A DNA stretch of 64,000 bases, from positions 1,122,689 through 1,186,688 of the forward strand of contig NZ_JAEHGD010000001.1 of assembly GCF_016097405.1 (NCBI RefSeq), in the 5' to 3' direction. Below, in pieces: positions 63,830-64,000 of the stretch. Both the position numbers and the translations under genes were made by a program. Positions within the stretch are counted from its first letter, which is position 1; the number at the start of each line of letters is the position of its first letter. The DNA is from a methane-oxidizing endosymbiont of Gigantopelta aegis (GTDB taxonomy: Bacteria > Pseudomonadota > Gammaproteobacteria > Methylococcales > Methylomonadaceae). Below the pieces are notes generated by a model. That model worked only from the letters and a program-made list of their open reading frames with translations. It had not been told where the DNA came from and made no database searches.

Positions 63830-64000
63830 AGGTCTGATTGCCTCATGTTAGTGGGTGCGCAATAAGTTCCGCACACCGGCACTGGCGGTTGTTGTTGCAG
63901 TTCCGGAATCGGTTTGGCTTTAAAAGCTAAATCATCTGCATAGCGATGGTATTTCCGGGTCGGGTCCACACGTTGTTTTTTACCATCGTGCGTCAGAATA
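63826..64000 (-). CDS. Partial gene, C-terminus only
   Basis: The window ends inside this frame on -. The last 57 or so residues read ILTHDGKKQRVDPTRKYHRY, then ADDLAFKAKPIPELQQQPP and VPVCGTYCAPTNMRQSDL. It is proline-rich near the end with a CxxxC pair. Stop TGA overlaps the Sel1 gene start, so it is the upstream gene of the pilus operon. Identity cannot be judged from this fragment. Confidence 0.6.
   Translation of the reverse strand, partial: ILTHDGKKQRVDPTRKYHRYADDLAFKAKPIPELQQQPPVPVCGTYCAPTNMRQSDL

Overview
The window looks like the chromosome of a Gram-negative gammaproteobacterium. The evidence is the DUF2782-thrB pair, a RegB/RegA-type redox two-component system, MsrPQ, a DciA-like protein, divergent tesA/ybbA, and an MSH-like pilus locus. 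Membership of the Methylococcales (methanotroph lineage) would fit this gene content and the copper-peptide cluster, but that is inference; no methane-oxidation gene is in the window.

Layout. 1-0.62 kb: two decayed transposases fused end to end. 0.8-8.6 kb: housekeeping genes on + (DUF2782, thrB, gcvH, dgkA, a PfkB kinase, mazG, a Deg protease, cbpA-cbpM, an M48 protease). 8.7-12.4 kb: RegA/RegB and MsrPQ on -. 12.5-16.9 kb: a P-type ATPase gene destroyed by an IS5-type insertion and by an IS4-type insertion with an adjacent deletion. 17-22.1 kb: APH/AAA kinase, modABC, tusB, dciA-like. 22.6-26.15 kb: an integron cassette array with two recognisable attC sites and no integrase in view; its third cassette gene is cut by an IS. 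26.15-28.2 kb: an IS903-like remnant and an IS66-family element. 28.2-30 kb: a REP-associated tyrosine transposase (RAYT) and a lipase-like gene lying between the RAYT 3' end and a decayed copy of that 3' end. 30-36.8 kb: lipoprotein, L,D-transpeptidase, pgm, yjbQ (split by an IS), a MITE, a DUF411 protein, glk, and a frameshifted ald. 36.8-40.2 kb: an MNIO/HvfABC-type (bufferin-like) RiPP cluster with an unusually long Cys/Met-repeat precursor. 40.3-46.8 kb: an ABC export operon, tesA and a DnaK-like chaperone. 46.9-50.3 kb: a Uma2 gene split by an IS, a second MITE, an orphan sigma-54 promoter, a palindrome-ended element and an IS630 element. 50.4-52.7 kb: an alginate-export-type porin and a 5'-nucleotidase. 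52.8-64 kb: a pilus or secretion locus on - (pseudopilins, PilM/N-, PilO-, GspE-, GspF- and PilP-like proteins, and a PglL-like ligase).

Together: one IS5-family element is present four times with TA target duplications. Each copy sits inside a gene whose reading can be rebuilt across the insertion. None of the copies keeps an intact transposase frame. Most disrupted frames in the window differ by one base in a short homopolymer, so recent decay and sequence error both need to be considered. The MNIO cluster, the DUF411 protein and the export operon suggest copper or thiol-metal handling. The RegBA, MsrPQ and modABC block links redox sensing with molybdoenzyme repair of periplasmic proteins.
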